64,000 nucleotides of DNA from NCBI GenBank assembly GCA_950106755.1, contig OX467083.1, positions 28,081,029 through 28,145,028 on the forward strand, in the 5' to 3' direction. The position numbers and the translations under genes were made by a program. Source of the stretch: Climacium dendroides (Eukaryota > Streptophyta > Bryopsida > Hypnales > Climaciaceae). Below, piece by piece: positions 60,323-64,000 of this stretch; positions within the stretch are counted from its first letter, which is position 1, and each line of letters starts with the position of its first letter. The notes beneath the pieces are model-generated. The model made no database searches. It was not told where the DNA came from and saw only the letters and a list, made by a program, of their open reading frames with translations.

Positions 60323-60690
60323 AGGTAGAATTGCCCATGACCACATAGATATGCCATCTAGGTACCTTAGAGAAGCTATTTGTTTGCTCCCATATTTTTT
60401 AGAGATTCAAAAGTTTGAGAGAAGTCAATTGCAAAAAGAATGAAGATATACCAACAAGAAATAAATTTTTTGTGATTTTTCAAAGTGAAAATGTTAATTT
60501 GTGAATAGACCCTTATTGAACCATAAACAAACCCTTGTTAAAGCATGGGCTGATGCGTTCACTCCTCAAGTGCATTGCCATCATGATAATAGGTTGTAAA
60601 GATAGTAGTAATAGATGGGCCATTAACAAAATTGGGAGGATCCTATAGGTGGTGGAATTGGGTGGATGGTGGTATTAGGCAATTCTACCT
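60323..60690. mobile_element. TA-flanked AGGTA-family MITE, 368 bp
   Basis: Ends AGGTAGAATTGCC and the complement AGGTAGAATTGCC are perfect inverted repeats of 13 bp. TA duplications are at 60321-60322 and 60691-60692. The interior differs from the other members. Confidence 0.85.
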
Positions 60691-61043
60691 TATGTGAACA
60701 ATGCATCTAAATTAGGTTAGGCTTCTATATGGAATCGGAGGCTAGACGGCTAGTGGAGTGTGCCAATCATTTGTGGAATGGATGTTCCAGAAAAACATAA
60801 TACCCATTCCATCAGTGATTGGTAGGCTCTACCAACCTTCATCTCCACATGAAGCTTGCCTTTAGTCTAGTGGAAAATTGATTTCAAATTGCTAGCCTGT
60901 TTTGTAGATAAAATTTTGAGCAACTTAAGCAACTTGAGCAATTGAAGAAAATTAATCACAATGGGCATCATTCATTGTTTTGCAAGGCTTCGTCGTTTAG
61001 CTCTGACTCATCAATAATTCCAAATGGGATGTTTCGTGAGTTA

Positions 61044-61441
61044 AGGTATATGCACCCAAATGTAACAAGATCCATTTATAGACATCTAAAATAAACCCTA
61101 AACTAAAGCATAGGTTGACCCAATGTTGATAGGTGAGTTTCCATGTATGCGTCACAGTGATGGGGCCAGATTTTGCGTTGGCCAATTAAATGAGTATGGT
61201 ACAAGCTTAGGGCCTAAAGCTTTCAAGTGTTTCTATGTTCTTTTTGTCTTAGTCTATTGTCCACAATAGGTGCATCTATACACTTGTTCTCACAAATTCG
61301 TATTATGTTCATACAAGCTTGAAAAATATGAAACCAATTTTTTTTAAAACCATTTCATAACAAATGCACATCAATTTATTTTGTACGTACCTTCAAGATT
61401 TGCAAATCTTGAATATGTGTCACATTTAAGTGCTTCTACCT
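61044..61441. mobile_element. TA-flanked AGGTA-family MITE, 398 bp
   Basis: The left end AGGTATATGCACCCAAATGT and the complement of the right end, AGGTAGAAGCACTTAAATGT, match with four mismatches. TA is on both sides (61042-61043 and 61442-61443). Confidence 0.75.
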
Positions 61442-61443
61442 TA

Positions 61444-62103
61444 GACTGGTAGTTCAAGTTGCCAAAAGCTCAGCTAAATGGGGTTAGCAATTCAAATTTA
61501 CCATTAGTTGTGGTGTTCACATATTCTGGAGCTAGAAAATTCATCTAGTAATAGATTTCTCAATTTTGGAATGTGGATTGAGTTGGTGATTGTGGAAATC
61601 ATCTTTTGCATATATACCTTGTGAATCATTTGCTTACAAAATTGAAAACCACTCATTGGAGGTCAAACTATTATGCAAGACCTCCCTTTTCTATACAAAA
61701 TTCCAAAGATGAATATTTGCACATTTGCCTTATATAGAAAGATTCTTTGTCATTTTTTAGCAATATTATAGGAATCAATTTAGTTATATTTCTGAATATA
61801 GACTCTGGCTCACAAATTGATACTCCAGTTGAATCACAAGCCTAGCATTAGGGCGAAATTTAACAACTTCCTACAAAATATCTATGACAACTTCTACTAA
61901 GTTTTGGTTATCAAAAATGCCTACTTTGAAATTGTTAGGTTGTCATATTCATATTTCTCAAAAACAATTGATTTCATTTTCAATTTTCAATTACAAAATG
62001 AAAAAAACTATAAAATATTGTAACCTAATATAAAATGGTAGCATGTAAGTATGCCAATTTTTCACTCTACATGAAGTGAGAAGCTAGCAAAAATCAATCA
62101 ATA
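61444..62103. other. Intergenic, no gene seen
   Basis: AT-rich DNA without a supported feature. Confidence 0.4.
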
Positions 62104-62321
62104 CACTATATGGAATCTACATTTTAGGTGACAAGCTCCAATTTTTATAAATGGATTTTAGGTGACATTGAATGCAACAACCCCATGTTTTTATATCAAC
62201 ATTGATGTTACGTTGAACATTTTTGATGACATAAAAATATGGGTTTGTTGCATTGAATGTCACCTAAAATCTATTTGAAATAATTGGGGCTTATCACATA
62301 AAGTGTAGGTTTCTCATAGTT
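62104..62321. mobile_element. CACTA MITE, 218 bp, relative of 9148-9377
   Basis: The left end CACTATATGGAATCTAC and the complement of the right end, AACTATGAGAAACCTAC, are diverged. The 3-bp duplication ATA lies at 62101-62103 and 62322-62324. It shares GGATTTTAGGTGACAT, CCCATGTTTTTAT and the overall palindrome with the MITE in the piggyBac transposase. Confidence 0.8.
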
Positions 62322-62992
62322 ATACAAATCATTTCTAAATGCATTGGATTTCATACCACACTACTTGATATATACTTCTTCAAAATTTATTGAATCAATT
62401 GCAAAATTTATCATTGCAATTCTCATTTGGACCCCTAAAGTTAATTTCAAGATTCAAACTACTTAGAAATGATGAATTGATATAATTTTGAGCCTAGAGA
62501 CCTTTCCCTCAAGAAGCCATGCTAGTTGAAATTATTAGAACAACTTGCCACGTGAGGATATCGCACAATATAGTTAATATTTGAAGAATAGAAAGTTCAA
62601 ACTTGGTGCATTTTTAAAAACAATGCGTGAAATTTGGACCATATCCTCAAAACTTCAAGACTCCAATTTCAATCCATGAGCATTCAAAGTATCTAATCTA
62701 GGTTTACAAAAATATTCAATAAAAGTCCAAATCCATAATTGAGCATTTCTATCATAAAGAATTATTGGATCATTACGTGGAAAAAATTGTGACTAAATAA
62801 CCTAATGATGTAGAATAATTTCAAACCTTGCTATGCTAATTAACCTTGTATGGATGTTGTAGCCAAAATATGGTTGATGGGTGAATTTTTAGATCATTTT
62901 GGAAATGAAGAATGTACCTATTGGTTCAAAAATTAAATGATTTTTGGCAAAATATCCATTGTGATTGGTCTCATCCACGTAGGAGCATTATG

Positions 62993-63866
62993 TAGGCCTA
63001 AAGTCATTTTTTTTGAGTCAAAAAACCACTCAAAATTGTCATTTTCAATGTAGACAACAAAATTAAATTTTTTTTTGTATATCCAACCATGGGATCCTGC
63101 ACTAAACTAGTATGCGAATGTTTGAAAGAAATTTCAAAAACTTTGACAATAGGCTAATTACAAGATATAAGGGTTGAAAATGAAGGAGATGAGTTTTTTT
63201 GCACCTAGTTTGACTGCACTATAAGGCTTTGAATCCTCTTAACTAAAAATTTTGGGACTACAAATTGTGAATTGATATTTTTTTATATTGAAGAACTGAA
63301 TTAAGGGTTTGGGAACCTCCTATGTGATTTTCATTCTTTAAAAAATTGTTAAGTCAAATTAAGTTTGAGATAGAAGAAAAACTAAATTTTTGATAGCTTT
63401 AAGATGGAATTGAAACACAATAATCCTAATGGTGAGATTGTTCTAAAGAGCAAATTCAACCATGTAGAATTTTTTTTATTGTTAAAATTGTGTTCATAGA
63501 TGGATTCAACACAATACTTTCTTAAGAATTTGCTAAGATGATCCACAAAACAAGAAGCTTCATAACTTTTACATGACTTATCTAAATGGAATGAATCAAA
63601 TTTTTCTACAAAGACAAAAATATAATATATAAAAAAATATTTTAAAGTTATTATTATTATTATTTTTCTGCCCTCATTTATTTTGGACTTATTGTGGCAT
63701 AACTTTTGCTCCTTAGCAACAACAAAAATAAAAATTATATTCCTTGAAAGCTAACTAATTTTCGTATCTTGGAAACTTATTTGAAATAATTTTGCAAAAA
63801 ATTGAGATCGTAAGTATCTACTCAAATCTTTTGAGTACCTATAGGGGATTCTTGGGACTTTAGGGG
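62993..63866. mobile_element. TTAA-type element, relative of 2687-3588, degenerate left end
   Basis: The right end ACTTTAGGGG is followed by TTAA at 63867-63870. The left end, near CCTAAAGTC at about 62996, has lost its TTAA (TTAT). The interior follows the 2687-3588 element in order, for example the CACTCAAAA block close to the left end and an AACTAGTAT block. Confidence 0.55.
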
Positions 63867-64000
63867 TTAAGCTATAAATGAGTACTAGTGCTTACAAAGG
63901 ACAACTTATAATTATTGTGGTTGTGAAAATGACAATATTCATTCATTTTTGGTTGTTGTCAAAGACAACTTCTCTCACAAAATATATGTCAAGGACAACC

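Overview
The window looks like nuclear DNA of a green plant. It is strongly AT-rich, its genes have GT-AG introns, and the two clear host genes are plant genes: a MOT1-type molybdate transporter and a nuclear gene for the plastid Clp-protease accessory protein CLPT. Intact piggyBac-type and Plavaka-type (CACTA-related) sequences are unusual for a flowering plant, so a bryophyte or other early-diverging streptophyte is my guess. That guess is inference and the species is not identified.

Layout. 1-1.2 kb: terminal exon of MOT1, followed by an array of small hairpins. 2.7-3.6 kb: a TTAA-flanked non-autonomous element. 5.97-11.79 kb: a nearly complete piggyBac-type transposon with TTAA target sites and 13-bp terminal inverted repeats. 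Its minus-strand transposase gene is split by a 230-bp CACTA-type MITE and also carries an in-frame TGA. 11.9-34.8 kb: gene-poor DNA with a TA-flanked MITE, two copies of a 2.1-2.3 kb repeat, two larger non-autonomous CACTA elements (17.2-19.3 and 31.1-32.3 kb), and a degenerate minus-strand multi-exon gene of unknown function (about 30.0-34.8 kb). 36.3-36.9 kb: a TA-flanked element containing a CACTA MITE. 38.7-42.75 kb: a plus-strand multi-exon Plavaka-like transposase, now a pseudogene. 44.6-47.05 kb: the five-exon CLPT gene, with its exon 1/intron 1 junction repeated three times in tandem. 47.7-64 kb: no recognisable gene, but dense MITEs of three classes: TTAA-flanked (CCCCTAAA ends), TA-flanked (AGGTA ends) and CACTA-ended. 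Several are nested in each other.

How it fits together. Only MOT1 and CLPT look like functional host genes. The rest is a record of three transposon classes active over overlapping periods. The CACTA MITE inside the piggyBac transposase sits between 3-bp duplications, and removing it with one duplication rejoins the reading frame exactly. A TA-flanked element sits inside the terminal CACTA of another MITE, and a CACTA MITE sits inside a TA-flanked element, so neither class is uniformly older. Repeat families and target-site duplications were found by reading the sequence. Boundaries with intact duplications are reliable to the base; the others are approximate.
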